Positions 8,986-18,674 of a DNA stretch of 64,000 bases are shown piece after piece. A program made the position numbers and the translations under genes. The stretch spans positions 3,100,001-3,164,000 of the forward strand of contig NZ_CP058554.1 of assembly GCF_014109725.1 (NCBI RefSeq), in the 5' to 3' direction. Every line of letters starts with the position of its first letter. Position 1 is the stretch's first letter. Origin of the DNA: Comamonas piscis (GTDB lineage Bacteria; Pseudomonadota; Gammaproteobacteria; Burkholderiales; Burkholderiaceae_C). Below the pieces are notes generated by a model that saw only the letters and a list, made by a program, of their open reading frames with translations, was not told the DNA's origin and did not search any database.

Positions 8986-9025
8986 TTATTGGCATTCGTT
9001 GCAGCTTATCAGCCCTGCACCAAGA

Positions 9026-10006
9026 TCAGGCCTGGGGCCCCAGCTTCGCCAACACCGCCTTTTCCTTCACCGATGACTCAGCGGCAAACTTCTTGTAGTC
9101 GGCGCTGTTCATGTAGATGGGCAGCATTTCAAAGCGCTGCAGCATGGCCTGGTAGCTTTCCATCTCCATCGCTTGCTTGAAGGCATTGTGCAAGGCGGTT
9201 TGCACATCGGCTGGCATGCCCTTGGGGCCCACCAGGCCAAAGGGCGAGTACTGCGTGGTGGGAAGGCCCAGCTCAATCAAGGTGGGGATGTTGGGCAAGG
9301 TCGGGAGGCGCTTTTCGGTCCAGACGTTCAAGGCGACCATGCGGCCCTGGTCCACATAAGGGATGACGGCGCTGGTGTCGGCTGCAACCATCACCTCGCC
9401 CGCCATCGTGGCGCGCATCAGCTCAGATGAGCCCTTGTAGGGCACATGCACAACATCCAGGCCAAGCTGCTGCGCAATGATGGCCGAGGTGACATGGGGG
9501 GAGGTGTAGGTACCCGTATTGCCCAGGGTCAGCTTGCCAGGGTTGGCCTTGGCCCAGGCGACCACATCCTGCCAGCTCTTGAGGCCGGACTGGGTGCTGG
9601 CCACCATGCAGAATGCATAGCCGGTGACATTGATGATGTAGCTCAGGTCTTCCACCGGGTTCCATTTGAGGCCGGTGGTAAACGGCAGGCGCATCACGCT
9701 CATCGGCAGCTGGGCGATGGTGTAGCCATCGGCTGCCGTGTTTTGCAGCTGACCGGCAGGCAGCGAGCCCGCAGCGCCTGGCCGGTTCTCGACCACAATC
9801 GGCTGGCCCAGTACCTTGGCCGCATTGTCGGCCAGCTGGCGCATGGTCAGATCTGTCGGCCCACCCGCAGGAAAAGCCACCACCAGCTTGATGGCCCGGC
9901 TTGGAAATGTCTTGTTGGCATGGGCCAGCGAGGCACCTACCCCCATGTAGGCACCCGCTGCCGTGGCTGCTCCTGCTTGCAACATGCTTCTGCGCGTCAA
10001 CACCAT
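9026..10006 (-). CDS. Bug-family tripartite tricarboxylate transporter substrate-binding protein
   Basis: A 326-residue periplasmic receptor of the Bug (TctC) family, which binds carboxylates or amides. It begins MVLTRRSMLQAGAAT, a twin-arginine-like signal ending near SLAHA. The mature part has the hallmark IKLVVAFPAGGPTD and the GSLPAGQLQNTAADGYT block. GGAGACAAAGAG sits directly upstream of the ATG at 10006, favouring it over an upstream ATG at 10039. No TctA or TctB membrane gene is in the window, so it is an orphan receptor as is common in Burkholderiales. A second receptor of the same family lies upstream at 10152-11138. Ligand unknown. Confidence 0.93.
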   Translation of the reverse strand: MVLTRRSMLQAGAATAAGAYMGVGASLAHANKTFPSRAIKLVVAFPAGGPTDLTMRQLADNAAKVLGQPIVVENRPGAAGSLPAGQLQNTAADGYTIAQLPMSVMRLPFTTGLKWNPVEDLSYIINVTGYAFCMVASTQSGLKSWQDVVAWAKANPGKLTLGNTGTYTSPHVTSAIIAQQLGLDVVHVPYKGSSELMRATMAGEVMVAADTSAVIPYVDQGRMVALNVWTEKRLPTLPNIPTLIELGLPTTQYSPFGLVGPKGMPADVQTALHNAFKQAMEMESYQAMLQRFEMLPIYMNSADYKKFAAESSVKEKAVLAKLGPQA

Positions 10007-10151
10007 CTCTTTGTCTCCGTATCGATCTATAGGCGACAAACAGTGTAGAAAAGCACCCTCTTCTACGGCGACGCCTGCGTGACATGGTCAGCGGGGTGTA
10101 AGGCTTCTGCCGACGGCGCGGTGGAGGCGCCATGGGGATGGAGCCGACGCG

Positions 10152-11138
10152 TTATTCCACGGTCGCGCCCGATTGCTTCACCGCCTTGCCCCATTCCTGC
10201 ATCTCACTGGCCACAAAGCGATCCATTTCAGCGCCGCTGCTGGGTGCGGGCTCCGAGCCCCGGTCGCGGATGAACTTCTGCATCTCGGCGCTGTTCAGGA
10301 TGGCCACGGTTTCGTGGTTCAGGCGATCAACCACCGCTTGCGGCGTGCCCTTGGGGGCCATCAGGCCAAGCCAGCCCACGGCCTCAAACCCCTTGAACTC
10401 GGCCAGGCCGGATTCCGCAATCGTTGGCACCTGGGGCAGCTGACTGGAGCGGGTGGCCGAGGTTACACCCAGCGGCACGGCCTTGCCCGCCTGGATATTG
10501 GCCAAGGCTGCAGTGACTGAGTCCACCATCAAGGGGACCTGGTTGCCCAGAAAATCCGATTGCGCCGGGCCGCTGCCCTTATAAGGAATGTGTTCGATCT
10601 GCAGCGCAGCGCGGGCCTTGACCATCTCGGCGCTCAAATGCTGGGTGCCGCCAATACCAGCGCTGGCATAGCTCAGTTTGCCGGGCTCGGCGCGGGCCTT
10701 GACCACCAGATCGTTCATGCTCTTGATGCCCGTGGCCGGGTTGGCCAAGAACACCAGCGGAACCTTGGCGATCAAGCTGATGCCAACCAGATCCACCCGA
10801 GGGTCAAAGTTGACCTTTTTGTAAAGCGTCTGGTTCACCGCCATCGCACTGCCTGCCACCAGCAAGGTGTAGCCATCGGCAGTGCTGCGCACCACTTGCT
10901 CGGTGCCGATATTGCTGCCGGCACCGGCTCTGTTCTCGACCACCAACGGTTGGCCCAACTTTTGGCCCAGTTTTTCTGCCAACGCACGGGCAAAAATATC
11001 GGTGGCCTGGCCGGGCGGGAAAGGCACGATCAGTTTGATGGGTTTGTCTGGATAGGCCGCCAACGCGGGGGCAGCGACGGCTGCCAGTGCTGCGGCTATC
11101 GCCATCGCAGGGGTGGATGCAAATGCAAAGGTTTTCAT
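10152..11138 (-). CDS. Bug-family tripartite tricarboxylate transporter substrate-binding protein
   Basis: A 328-residue Bug/TctC receptor with a Sec-type signal ([20 protein letters not shown], cleavage near ALAAYP). The family block [18 protein letters not shown] follows, then [14 protein letters not shown] and [12 protein letters not shown]. The ATG at 11138 is preceded by GGAGACAAACCC; the frame is open another 95 codons upstream but without family similarity. It is followed after 145 bp by a second Bug receptor that instead carries a Tat-like signal; the two are divergent enough to be paralogues rather than a recent duplication. No transporter membrane genes are adjacent. Ligand unknown. 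Confidence 0.93.
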   Translation of the reverse strand: MKTFAFASTPAMAIAAALAAVAAPALAAYPDKPIKLIVPFPPGQATDIFARALAEKLGQKLGQPLVVENRAGAGSNIGTEQVVRSTADGYTLLVAGSAMAVNQTLYKKVNFDPRVDLVGISLIAKVPLVFLANPATGIKSMNDLVVKARAEPGKLSYASAGIGGTQHLSAEMVKARAALQIEHIPYKGSGPAQSDFLGNQVPLMVDSVTAALANIQAGKAVPLGVTSATRSSQLPQVPTIAESGLAEFKGFEAVGWLGLMAPKGTPQAVVDRLNHETVAILNSAEMQKFIRDRGSEPAPSSGAEMDRFVASEMQEWGKAVKQSGATVE

Positions 11139-11367
11139 GGGTTTGTCTCCTCGGGCAGACTTTGGCGCTTGGGCTGGGCCAAGCAGGCGCCAGGGGCTGC
11201 ATCGTTTTCTGTACCAGGGATCTTCGCGCATCCTGGGGCATGTCGGCAGCCATTCATGTCTCCAAGACAACTGTCGGTGTTGCAACCGGCCTCGGCTGAA
11301 TCGATCAGTTCTGATCGATGGGGCTGGCAGGCGGCTATCATCAACGCTGTTTTTACCAGCGTATGCC

Positions 11368-12009
11368 ATGTTTTTCGGAATCAGCCACCTTGTCGTCCCC
11401 TGCACCAACTTGGAAAACGCCACACGCTTTTGGCGTGATGTGATCGGCTTTGTACCGGCGCGCAGTGCGGAAGGCTATGTCGATATTGACACCGGCAGCG
11501 CCATGCTGCGGCTGCTGCAGGTGCACAAGGTGGAGTCGCAGATCACCGTACGGTTGCAGGTGGCCGATGTGGCCCACGCCTACCAAACCCTGTTGGCAGC
11601 AGGCAGCAGCCCGCGCTACGAACCCATGCGCACGCCGGAGCTGGAAGAGATGGCCTGCGTCAGCGACGCCGATGGCCATGCCATCGTGCTGTGGCGCACG
11701 CTGACGGAAGACGAATGGGGCTTTGTGCCCGAGCTGCCCAAACAAGGCGAATGGACGGCCGAGGCCGAAGAGCTGCTCCAACGCCTGCTCGCCCATGTGC
11801 CAGCATTCTTCCGCATGCTCGCCCGCCGCAAAACCACCCGCGTGATCGAGCAGCTAGCCCAAGAGGCGCACAGCCCCGTCACCCGCGAACTCGTCATCAA
11901 GGGCTATATCACAGCATCAGCCAAGGTCACGCGGTTTCGGCTGGTGGAGCCACTGCGGGCGGAAGGCATCAACCCGGATGATTACCGGGCGGAGTTTGAA
12001 TACGAATAG
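11368..12009 (+). CDS. VOC (glyoxalase-like) protein with C-terminal PCP_red-like domain
   Basis: A 213-residue protein in two parts. Residues 1 to about 115 form a VOC/glyoxalase fold: [20 protein letters not shown], the [11 protein letters not shown] helix and the [14 protein letters not shown] strand. Residues from about 130 onward ([20 protein letters not shown], then [14 protein letters not shown] and [10 protein letters not shown]) resemble the PCP_red domain found at the end of light-independent protochlorophyllide reductase subunit B and in small stand-alone proteins. The organism shows no photosynthesis genes here, so the tail probably serves another role. The ATG at 11368 is chosen because the VOC fold begins there; the longer frame upstream has no family similarity. 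Function unknown. Confidence 0.8.
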   Translation: MFFGISHLVVPCTNLENATRFWRDVIGFVPARSAEGYVDIDTGSAMLRLLQVHKVESQITVRLQVADVAHAYQTLLAAGSSPRYEPMRTPELEEMACVSDADGHAIVLWRTLTEDEWGFVPELPKQGEWTAEAEELLQRLLAHVPAFFRMLARRKTTRVIEQLAQEAHSPVTRELVIKGYITASAKVTRFRLVEPLRAEGINPDDYRAEFEYE

Positions 12010-12058
12010 GCCAAGAATGTAGTGTGCAGCCGCAGCTGAGCGGTAGCACCATGCAAAA

Positions 12059-12084
12059 AAAAGACAGCCCGTAGGCTGTCTTTT
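12059..12084. terminator. bidirectional rho-independent terminator
   Basis: The arms AAAAGACAGCC and GGCTGTCTTTT form a strong hairpin with A and T tracts on both sides, placed between the 3' ends of the convergent VOC/PCP_red and lpdA genes. Confidence 0.85.
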
Positions 12085-12110
12085 GCGGAGTGGTTCAAGA
12101 CCAGCAGGTC

Positions 12111-13979
12111 TTACTTGCGCACTGGCGGCACATCCGTGCAAGTGCCATGGGCCACTTCTGCCGCCATGCCAATGCTCTCGCCCAAGGTGGGATGCGGGTG
12201 GATGGTCTTGCCGATGTCCACGGTGTCAGCACCCATCTCGATGGCCAGTGCGATCTCGCCGATCATGTCGCCGGCGTGTGTACCGACCATGCCGCCGCCC
12301 AGGATCTTGCCGTGGCCATGGGCCTCGGGCGAATCGTCGAACAGCAGCTTGGTGAAACCTTCGTCGCGGCCATTGGCAATGGCGCGGCCAGAGGCAGCCC
12401 AGGGGAACAGACCCTTCTTGACCTTGATGCCTTGGGCCTTGGCCTGGTCTTCGGTCAGACCCACCCATGCCACTTCGGGATCGGTGTAGGCCACCGATGG
12501 GATCACGCGGGCGTTGAAAGCGGCAGCAGCCAGCTCCTTGTTGCCTTGCAGCTCGCCAGCGATAACTTCAGCAGCCACATGCGCCTCATGCACGGCCTTG
12601 TGTGCCAGCATGGGCTGGCCCACGATGTCGCCGATCGCGAAGATGTTGGGCACATTGGTGCGCATCTGGATGTCGACATTAATAAAGCCACGGTCGGTCA
12701 CGGACACGCCTGCAGCTTCTGCGCCGATCTTCTTGCCATTGGGCGTGCGGCCCACAGCTTGCAGCACCAGGTCGTAGACCTGGGGTTCGGGCACGGTCAC
12801 GCCGTCCTTGGCAGCCTCGAACGAGACCTTGATGCCTTCGGGCGTTGCTTCGGCAGCCACGGTCTTGGTGTTGACCATGATGTTGTCAAAGCGCGGCGCG
12901 TTCATCTTTTGCCAGACCTTGACCAGATCGCGGTCAGCGCCTTGCATCAGGCCGTCCATCATCTCGACCACATCCAGGCGTGCGCCCAGGGTGCTGTAGA
13001 CGGTGCCCATTTCCAGGCCGATGATGCCGCCGCCCAGAATCAGCATGCGCTTGGGCACAGCCTTCAGATCGAGTGCGCCGGTGGAATCGACCACGCGCTC
13101 GTCCTTGGGCATAAAGGGCAGATGCACCGCTTGTGAGCCCGCAGCGATGATGGCCTTCTTGAACTGCACAACCTTCTTGGCGCCGGTCTTGTCCTGGCCG
13201 TCGCCCGAGGTTTCCTGCACTTCGATGTGGTTGGCGCTGACGAAGTTGCCATAGCCGCGCACGATCGTGACCTTGCGCATCTTGGCCATCTGGCCCAGGC
13301 CACCGGTCAGCTTGCCGATGACCTTTTCCTTGTGGCCACGCAGCTGGTCGATATTGACCTCAGGCGCAGCGAACTTGATGCCGGCTACGTCCAGGTGCTT
13401 GACCTCGTCCATGACGGCTGCCACGTGCAGCAGTGCCTTCGATGGGATGCAACCCACGTTGAGGCAGACGCCGCCCAGGGTCTTGTAGCGCTCGATCAGC
13501 ACCACTTTGAGGCCCAGATCGGCTGCGCGGAATGCCGCAGAGTAGCCGCCAGGGCCACCGCCCAGCACAACCACGTCACAGTCTTCATCGACCTGGCCGC
13601 TGTAGTTGCTGGCCACGGGTGCAGGCGCTGCCGCTTGCGCTGTGGGCGCAGACGCGGCTGGTGCCGGTGCGGGCGACGAAGCTGCAGGTGCTGCGGCAGC
13701 CGGTGCTGCGGCAGCAGGCACCGGCGCAGCGGCTGCGCCCTCTGCTGCTTCCAGCGACAGAATCACCGAGCCTTCGGCGATCTTGTCGCCGATCTTGACC
13801 TTCAGCTCTTTGACCACGCCGGCATGGCTGGCCGGGATTTCCATCGAGGCCTTGTCCGATTCGACGGTGATCAGCGACTGGTCCTTGGCGACGGTGTCGC
13901 CCGGCTTCACCAGCAGCTCGATCACGCCGACTTCAGCGAAATCACCAATGTCGGGGACTTTGATATCTACGATTGCCAT
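12111..13979 (-). CDS. lpdA: dihydrolipoyl dehydrogenase (E3) with N-terminal lipoyl domain
   Basis: A 622-residue E3 of the pyruvate dehydrogenase complex, which reoxidises dihydrolipoamide with NAD+ via FAD. Residues 1-80 are a lipoyl domain with the lipoylation motif ESDKASM (Lys43). An Ala/Pro-rich linker (about 82-118) leads to the FAD domain ([20 protein letters not shown]), the redox-active disulfide [13 protein letters not shown] near residues 168-178, the NAD motif [20 protein letters not shown] and a C-terminal interface with HPHPTLGE. Lipoyl-bearing E3s are known in Ralstonia, Neisseria and relatives. It is the last gene of aceE-aceF-lpdA, 15 bp after aceF, and ends at a bidirectional terminator. 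Confidence 0.97.
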   Translation of the reverse strand: MAIVDIKVPDIGDFAEVGVIELLVKPGDTVAKDQSLITVESDKASMEIPASHAGVVKELKVKIGDKIAEGSVILSLEAAEGAAAAPVPAAAAPAAAAPAASSPAPAPAASAPTAQAAAPAPVASNYSGQVDEDCDVVVLGGGPGGYSAAFRAADLGLKVVLIERYKTLGGVCLNVGCIPSKALLHVAAVMDEVKHLDVAGIKFAAPEVNIDQLRGHKEKVIGKLTGGLGQMAKMRKVTIVRGYGNFVSANHIEVQETSGDGQDKTGAKKVVQFKKAIIAAGSQAVHLPFMPKDERVVDSTGALDLKAVPKRMLILGGGIIGLEMGTVYSTLGARLDVVEMMDGLMQGADRDLVKVWQKMNAPRFDNIMVNTKTVAAEATPEGIKVSFEAAKDGVTVPEPQVYDLVLQAVGRTPNGKKIGAEAAGVSVTDRGFINVDIQMRTNVPNIFAIGDIVGQPMLAHKAVHEAHVAAEVIAGELQGNKELAAAAFNARVIPSVAYTDPEVAWVGLTEDQAKAQGIKVKKGLFPWAASGRAIANGRDEGFTKLLFDDSPEAHGHGKILGGGMVGTHAGDMIGEIALAIEMGADTVDIGKTIHPHPTLGESIGMAAEVAHGTCTDVPPVRK

Positions 13980-13994
13980 AGTGTGCGTCTCCGA

Positions 13995-15731
13995 TTACAG
14001 GATGATGCGGCGGTAGTCCGCCAGCACCTGGCCCAGATAGGCGTTGAAGCGGGCAGCCGAGGCACCGTCGATGACGCGGTGGTCGTAGGACAGGCTCAGC
14101 GGCAGCATCAGGCGCGGCACAAACTGCTTGCCATCCCAAACTGGCTTCATGGCAGATTTGGACAGGCCCAGGATCGCCACTTCAGGCGCATTCACGATAG
14201 GCGTGAAGTGCGTGCCACCAATGCCGCCCAGCGACGAGATGGAGATGCAGCCGCCTTGCATGTCAGCTGCGCCCAGCTTGCCATCGCGTGCCTTCTTGGC
14301 CAGCTCGCCCATTTCTGCGCTGATCTGGATGATGCCCTTTTTGTCGGCGTCCTTGAGCACCGGCACCATCAGGCCATTGGGCGTGTCTGCCGCAAAGCCG
14401 ATGTTGAAGTACTGCTTGTAGACCAGGGTGTCGCCATCGAGGCTAGTGTTGAACTCAGGGAATTTCTTGAGTGCAGACACCAACGCCTTGATCACAAAGG
14501 CCAGCATGGTGACCTTGACGCCGCTCTTCTCGTTTTCCTTGTTGGTGGAGACGCGGAAGGCTTCGAGCTCGGTGATGTCAGCTTCGTCATTGTTGGTGAC
14601 GTGGGGGATCATCACCCAGTTGCGGTGCAGGTTGGCGCCCGAGATCTTCTTGATGCGCGACAGATCCTTGCGTTCCACCGTGCCGAACTTGCTGAAATCG
14701 ACCTTGGGCCATGGCAGCAGATCCAGACCTGCCCCAGAGCCACCACCGGCAGGTGCCTTGGCCGACTGGGCCTTGGTCTGCACGGCACCGGCCATCACCT
14801 GCTTGGTGAAGGCTTGCACGTCATCAGCGGTGATACGGCCCTTGTTGCCCGAACCCTTGACCTCTTCCAGCGGCACGCCCAACTCGCGCGCAAACTTGCG
14901 CACCGATGGCGATGCATAAGGCATGGCGCCCGATGGGGGTACGGTGGGGTTGTGGGCAGGCACGGCAGCGGCCGGTGCGGCGGCTACTGGCGCTGCAGCC
15001 GGGGCTGGAGCGCTTGTAGGGGCGGCCGGCGCGGCAGCAGCCGGTGCTTGCGCTGCCGGTGCTTGCGCTGCCGGTGCTTGCGCTGCCGGTGCTTGCGCTG
15101 CCGGTGCGGCGGCTGGCGCAGCAGCAGCGCTGCCTTCCAGAATCGCGACCAGGTCACCAATATTGATGGTATCGCCGATCTTGACCTTGAGCTCCTTCAC
15201 CACGCCAGCGGCGGGCGATGGGATCTCCATCGAGGCCTTGTCGGATTCGACGGTGAACAGCGACTGCTCTGCGGTGACAGTATCGCCCACCTTGACCAGC
15301 AGCTCGATCACGGCCACATCCTTGAAGTCACCGATATCGGGAACTTTCACTTCGACCGGGCCCGACGCCGCAGGCGCAGCAGCAGCCTGAGGTGCAGGCG
15401 TAGGTGCAGCCGCAGGAGCGGGAGCAGCGGCAGCCGGTGCTGCGGCGGCCGTGGCCGGTGCTTGGGCAGCAGGTGCGGGGGCTGCTGCATCAGCAGCGGC
15501 TTCCAGCTTGATGACGACCGAGCCTTCAGCAATCTTGTCGCCAATCTTGACGACGATTTCCTTGACCACGCCAGCGTGGCTGGACGGGATCTCCATCGAG
15601 GCCTTGTCGGACTCGACGGTGATCAGCGACTGGTCCTTGGTGACGGTGTCACCGGGCTTGACGAGCAACTCGATCACGCCCACTTCTGCGAAGTCGCCAA
15701 TATCGGGGACTTGAATGTCAATCAATGCCAT
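13995..15731 (-). CDS. aceF: dihydrolipoyllysine-residue acetyltransferase (pyruvate dehydrogenase E2)
   Basis: A 578-residue E2 core subunit that transfers acetyl groups from lipoamide to CoA. It contains two lipoyl domains (lipoyl lysines Lys43 and about Lys164, both in [10 protein letters not shown]), joined by Ala/Pro linkers, then a peripheral subunit-binding domain ([20 protein letters not shown], about 275-310) and the catalytic domain with the terminal active-site motif [13 protein letters not shown] near 546-558. The second linker holds four perfect copies of a 15-bp repeat encoding APAAQ-type pentapeptides. It lies 21 bp after aceE and 15 bp before lpdA, in one operon. Confidence 0.97.
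   Translation of the reverse strand: MALIDIQVPDIGDFAEVGVIELLVKPGDTVTKDQSLITVESDKASMEIPSSHAGVVKEIVVKIGDKIAEGSVVIKLEAAADAAAPAPAAQAPATAAAAPAAAAPAPAAAPTPAPQAAAAPAASGPVEVKVPDIGDFKDVAVIELLVKVGDTVTAEQSLFTVESDKASMEIPSPAAGVVKELKVKIGDTINIGDLVAILEGSAAAAPAAAPAAQAPAAQAPAAQAPAAQAPAAAAPAAPTSAPAPAAAPVAAAPAAAVPAHNPTVPPSGAMPYASPSVRKFARELGVPLEEVKGSGNKGRITADDVQAFTKQVMAGAVQTKAQSAKAPAGGGSGAGLDLLPWPKVDFSKFGTVERKDLSRIKKISGANLHRNWVMIPHVTNNDEADITELEAFRVSTNKENEKSGVKVTMLAFVIKALVSALKKFPEFNTSLDGDTLVYKQYFNIGFAADTPNGLMVPVLKDADKKGIIQISAEMGELAKKARDGKLGAADMQGGCISISSLGGIGGTHFTPIVNAPEVAILGLSKSAMKPVWDGKQFVPRLMLPLSLSYDHRVIDGASAARFNAYLGQVLADYRRIIL
15041..15100 (-). repeat. four tandem 15-bp repeats in the aceF linker
   Basis: The unit CCGGTGCTTGCGCTG occurs four times head to tail without mismatch and is in frame, encoding repeated Ala-Pro-Ala-Ala-Gln in the flexible linker after the second lipoyl domain. 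Copy number may vary between strains by slippage. Confidence 0.9.
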
Positions 15732-15752
15732 TGTGGTGTCTCCTGGTGCAAT

Positions 15753-18458
15753 TTAGGCGTACAGCGGGTTGATCTTGTCGGCGTTGATGCCGTACTTGGC
15801 AATCGCATCTGCGACCTTTTGTGCGGGCAGCTTGCCGTCTTCGGCCAGCGCCTTGAGGGCGGCAACCACGATGTAGTGGCGGTCGATCTCGAAATGCTCG
15901 CGCAGCTTGCGGCGGAAGTCCGAGCGGCCAAAGCCATCGGTGCCCAGCACCTTGTAGGTACGGCCGGCAGGGATGAAGGGGCGAATCTGCTCGGCGTAAG
16001 CCTTCATGTAATCGGTCGAAGCGACCACGGGACCGGTGCTGTTGGCCAGCTCGGCGGTCACATACGGCACCTTGGGCGTCTCCAGCGGATGCAGCAGGTT
16101 CCAGCGGTCGGCGTCCTGGCCGTCGCGGGTCAGTTCGTTGAACGATGGGCAGCTCCAGATGTCGGCGGTCACGCCCCAATCGGCAGCCAGCAGTTCTTGC
16201 GCAAAGAAGGATTCGCGCAGGATGGTGCCCGAGCCCAGCAGCTGCACGCGCAGCTCGCCGGCGCCACCGGCCTTGCACAGGTACATGCCCTTGAGGATCT
16301 TCTCTTCGGTGCCGGGCGTGAGGCCTGGCATCGGGTAGTTCTCGTTCAGCAGGGTCAGGTAGTAGAAGATGTTTTCCTGGTTCTGCACCATGCGGCGCAG
16401 GCCTTCATGCATGATCACCGCCACTTCGTGCGAGAAGGTTGGGTCGTAGCTGATGCAGTTGGGGATGGTGCCAGCCAGGATGTGGCTGTGGCCATCTTCG
16501 TGCTGCAGGCCTTCACCGTTCAGGGTGGTACGGCCGGAGGTGCCGCCCAGCAAGAAGCCGCGCGCCTGCAAATCACCCGCTGCCCAGGCCAGATCGCCAA
16601 TGCGCTGGAATCCGAACATCGAGTAGTAGATGTAGAACGGAATCATGATGCGATTGCTATGGCTGTAGCTGGTTGCCGCTGCAATCCAGCTGGACATGCC
16701 GCCCGCTTCGTTGATGCCTTCCTGCAGGATCTGACCCTTGGTGTCTTCCTTGTAGTACATCACCTGGTCTTTGTCGACCGGGGTGTACTGCTGGCCATGA
16801 GGGTTGTAGATACCGATCTGGCGGAACAGGCCTTCCATACCAAAGGTACGGGCCTCGTCCACCAGGATGGGCACCACGCGGGGGCCGATTTCCTTGTCGC
16901 GCAGCAACTGGGTGAGGAAACGCACATAGGCTTGCGTGGTCGAGATCTCACGGCCTTCTGGCGTGGCTTCCAGCACGGCCTTGAAGGTGTCCAGCGGTGG
17001 CACGGTGAACTGCTCGTCGGCCTTTTCGCGGCGCTTGGGCAGGTAGCCGCCCAAGGCCTTGCGGCGCTCGTGCAGGTACTTCATCTCCGGGGTGTCGTCG
17101 GCTGGCTTGTAGAAAGGCAGGTCGGCGATCTGGCTGTCCGGGATCGGGATGTTGAAACGGTCGCGGAAGGCCTTGATGTCCTCATCGGCCAGCTTTTTGG
17201 TCTGGTGGACATTGTTCTTGCCCTCGCCGACCTTGCCCATGCCAAAGCCCTTGACGGTCTTGACCAGCAAGACGCTAGGCTGACCTTGGTGGTTTTGCGC
17301 TGCATGGAAGGCGGCGTAGACCTTTTGCGAATCATGGCCGCCGCGTTGCAGGCTCCAGATCTCGTCGTCGCTCAGGTGCTCGACCATCTTCAGGGTGCGT
17401 GGGTCGCGGCCGAAGAAGTTCTTGCGCACATAGGCACCGTCATTGGCCTTGAAGGCCTGGTAGTCGCCGTCGTTGCACTCCATCATGATCTTGCGCAGCG
17501 CGCCGTCATGGTCCTTGGCCAGCAAGGCATCCCAGCCCTTGCCCCAGATCAGCTTGATCACGTTCCAGCCGGAGCCACGGAACTCGCCTTCAAGCTCCTG
17601 GATGATCTTGCCATTGCCACGCACCGGGCCATCAAGGCGCTGGAGGTTGCAGTTGATCACGAAGACCAGGTTGTCGAGGTTTTCACGCGCGGCCAGGCCG
17701 ATGGCGCCCAGCGATTCGACTTCGTCCATTTCGCCGTCGCCGCAGAACACCCAGACCTTGCGGTTCTCGGTATTGGCAATGCCACGGGCGTGCAAGTACT
17801 TCAGGAAGCGGGCCTGGTAGATGGCCATGATGGGGCCCAGGCCCATCGACACGGTAGGGAACTGCCAGAAATCGGGCATCAGCTTGGGATGCGGGTAGCT
17901 CGACAGGCCCTTGCCGTCCACTTCCTGGCGGAAGTTCAGCAGCTGCTCTTCGCTGATGCGGCCTTCCAGGTAGGCGCGGGCATAGATGCCGGGCGATACG
18001 TGGCCTTGGATGTAGAGGCAGTCGCCACCGTGGTTTTCGCTCTCTGCATGCCAGAAATGGTTGAAGCCGGCGCCAAACATGCTGGCCAGCGAGGCGAAGG
18101 AGCCAATGTGGCCGCCCAGGTCGCCACCTTCTGGTGGATGAATGCGGTTGGCCTTGACCACCATGGCCATGGCGTTCCAGCGCATGTAGGCGCGCAGGCG
18201 TTGTTCGATCTCCAGATTGCCAGGGCTGCGGGCTTCCTGCTCGGTCTCGATGGTGTTGACGTAACCGGTCTTGGCGGAGAAAGGCAGATCGACGCTGTTC
18301 TGGCGCGCGTGCTCCAGCAGTTGCTCAATCAGCGAGTGGGCGTACTCTGCGCCTTCTCGGTCGATCACAGCGGACAGCGCGTCCATCCATTCTCGGGTTT
18401 CTTGGCCGTCGGTGCGGGTGGGGCCGTTGACGGCTTTTTGTTCGGATGGTTCGGACAT
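15753..18458 (-). CDS. aceE: pyruvate dehydrogenase E1 component, homodimeric type
   Basis: A 901-residue thiamin-diphosphate enzyme that decarboxylates pyruvate and acetylates E2 lipoamide. The TPP/Mg motif is GDGEMDEVES followed about 25 residues later by NLVFVINCN (about 238-270). Other E1 blocks are GGHIGSFASLASMFGAGFNH (substrate/TPP channel) and the transketolase-like C-terminal region. The length matches gamma- and beta-proteobacterial AceE. The ATG at 18458 has GAAGGAGACGCCAGC upstream; an open extension of 40 codons is not family-like. It heads aceE-aceF-lpdA and shares a 216-bp upstream region with a divergent sensor kinase gene. Confidence 0.97.
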   Translation of the reverse strand: MSEPSEQKAVNGPTRTDGQETREWMDALSAVIDREGAEYAHSLIEQLLEHARQNSVDLPFSAKTGYVNTIETEQEARSPGNLEIEQRLRAYMRWNAMAMVVKANRIHPPEGGDLGGHIGSFASLASMFGAGFNHFWHAESENHGGDCLYIQGHVSPGIYARAYLEGRISEEQLLNFRQEVDGKGLSSYPHPKLMPDFWQFPTVSMGLGPIMAIYQARFLKYLHARGIANTENRKVWVFCGDGEMDEVESLGAIGLAARENLDNLVFVINCNLQRLDGPVRGNGKIIQELEGEFRGSGWNVIKLIWGKGWDALLAKDHDGALRKIMMECNDGDYQAFKANDGAYVRKNFFGRDPRTLKMVEHLSDDEIWSLQRGGHDSQKVYAAFHAAQNHQGQPSVLLVKTVKGFGMGKVGEGKNNVHQTKKLADEDIKAFRDRFNIPIPDSQIADLPFYKPADDTPEMKYLHERRKALGGYLPKRREKADEQFTVPPLDTFKAVLEATPEGREISTTQAYVRFLTQLLRDKEIGPRVVPILVDEARTFGMEGLFRQIGIYNPHGQQYTPVDKDQVMYYKEDTKGQILQEGINEAGGMSSWIAAATSYSHSNRIMIPFYIYYSMFGFQRIGDLAWAAGDLQARGFLLGGTSGRTTLNGEGLQHEDGHSHILAGTIPNCISYDPTFSHEVAVIMHEGLRRMVQNQENIFYYLTLLNENYPMPGLTPGTEEKILKGMYLCKAGGAGELRVQLLGSGTILRESFFAQELLAADWGVTADIWSCPSFNELTRDGQDADRWNLLHPLETPKVPYVTAELANSTGPVVASTDYMKAYAEQIRPFIPAGRTYKVLGTDGFGRSDFRRKLREHFEIDRHYIVVAALKALAEDGKLPAQKVADAIAKYGINADKINPLYA

Positions 18459-18517
18459 GCTGGCGTCTCCTTCAAGTGATCTGCTATGAATGACTGTGCC
18501 AGAGTTTCTCACATTTT

Positions 18518-18552
18518 TTATGAATTTCAAATAGCGGTCTTCAATTTCATAA
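18518..18552. promoter_or_regulatory. inverted repeat in the aceE / sensor kinase divergent promoter region
   Basis: Arms TTATGAA (18518-18524) and TTCATAA (18546-18552) are perfectly inverted and separated by 21 bases, in the only AT-rich part of the 216-bp divergent intergenic region. Half-site centres are 28 bp apart, somewhat under three helical turns. It could bind a dimeric regulator, possibly the neighbouring FixJ-type protein; this is inference. Confidence 0.35.
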
Positions 18553-18674
18553 TATGGAAAATTGCTGCAAATGCACAATACATGCGCTTCTCAGGGAGGT
18601 GTGCACTTGCCACATAGCAGGATTTGTCCAGCCTCAGGCCATGGCTGCCCTGCCCTCGTCTACACTCAGCGACC

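Noticed and set aside
8806..9180. Rightward 124-codon frame starting inside the LexA-box region as an SOS-controlled gene
   Set aside because: It runs antisense through the Bug receptor 3' end, lacks a ribosome site and has low-complexity composition; the boxes are better explained by the leftward operon.
15041..15100. Regular short repeats that might suggest a CRISPR-like array
   Set aside because: The repeats are contiguous, in frame and encode the Ala/Pro linker of aceF; there are no spacers and no cas genes.
13227..18479. A 1750-codon open frame on the plus strand opposite aceE-aceF-lpdA
   Set aside because: It is exactly antisense to three firmly identified pyruvate dehydrogenase genes. 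High-GC codon bias keeps such antisense frames open; its translation is His/Gln/Val-rich low-information sequence with no family resemblance.
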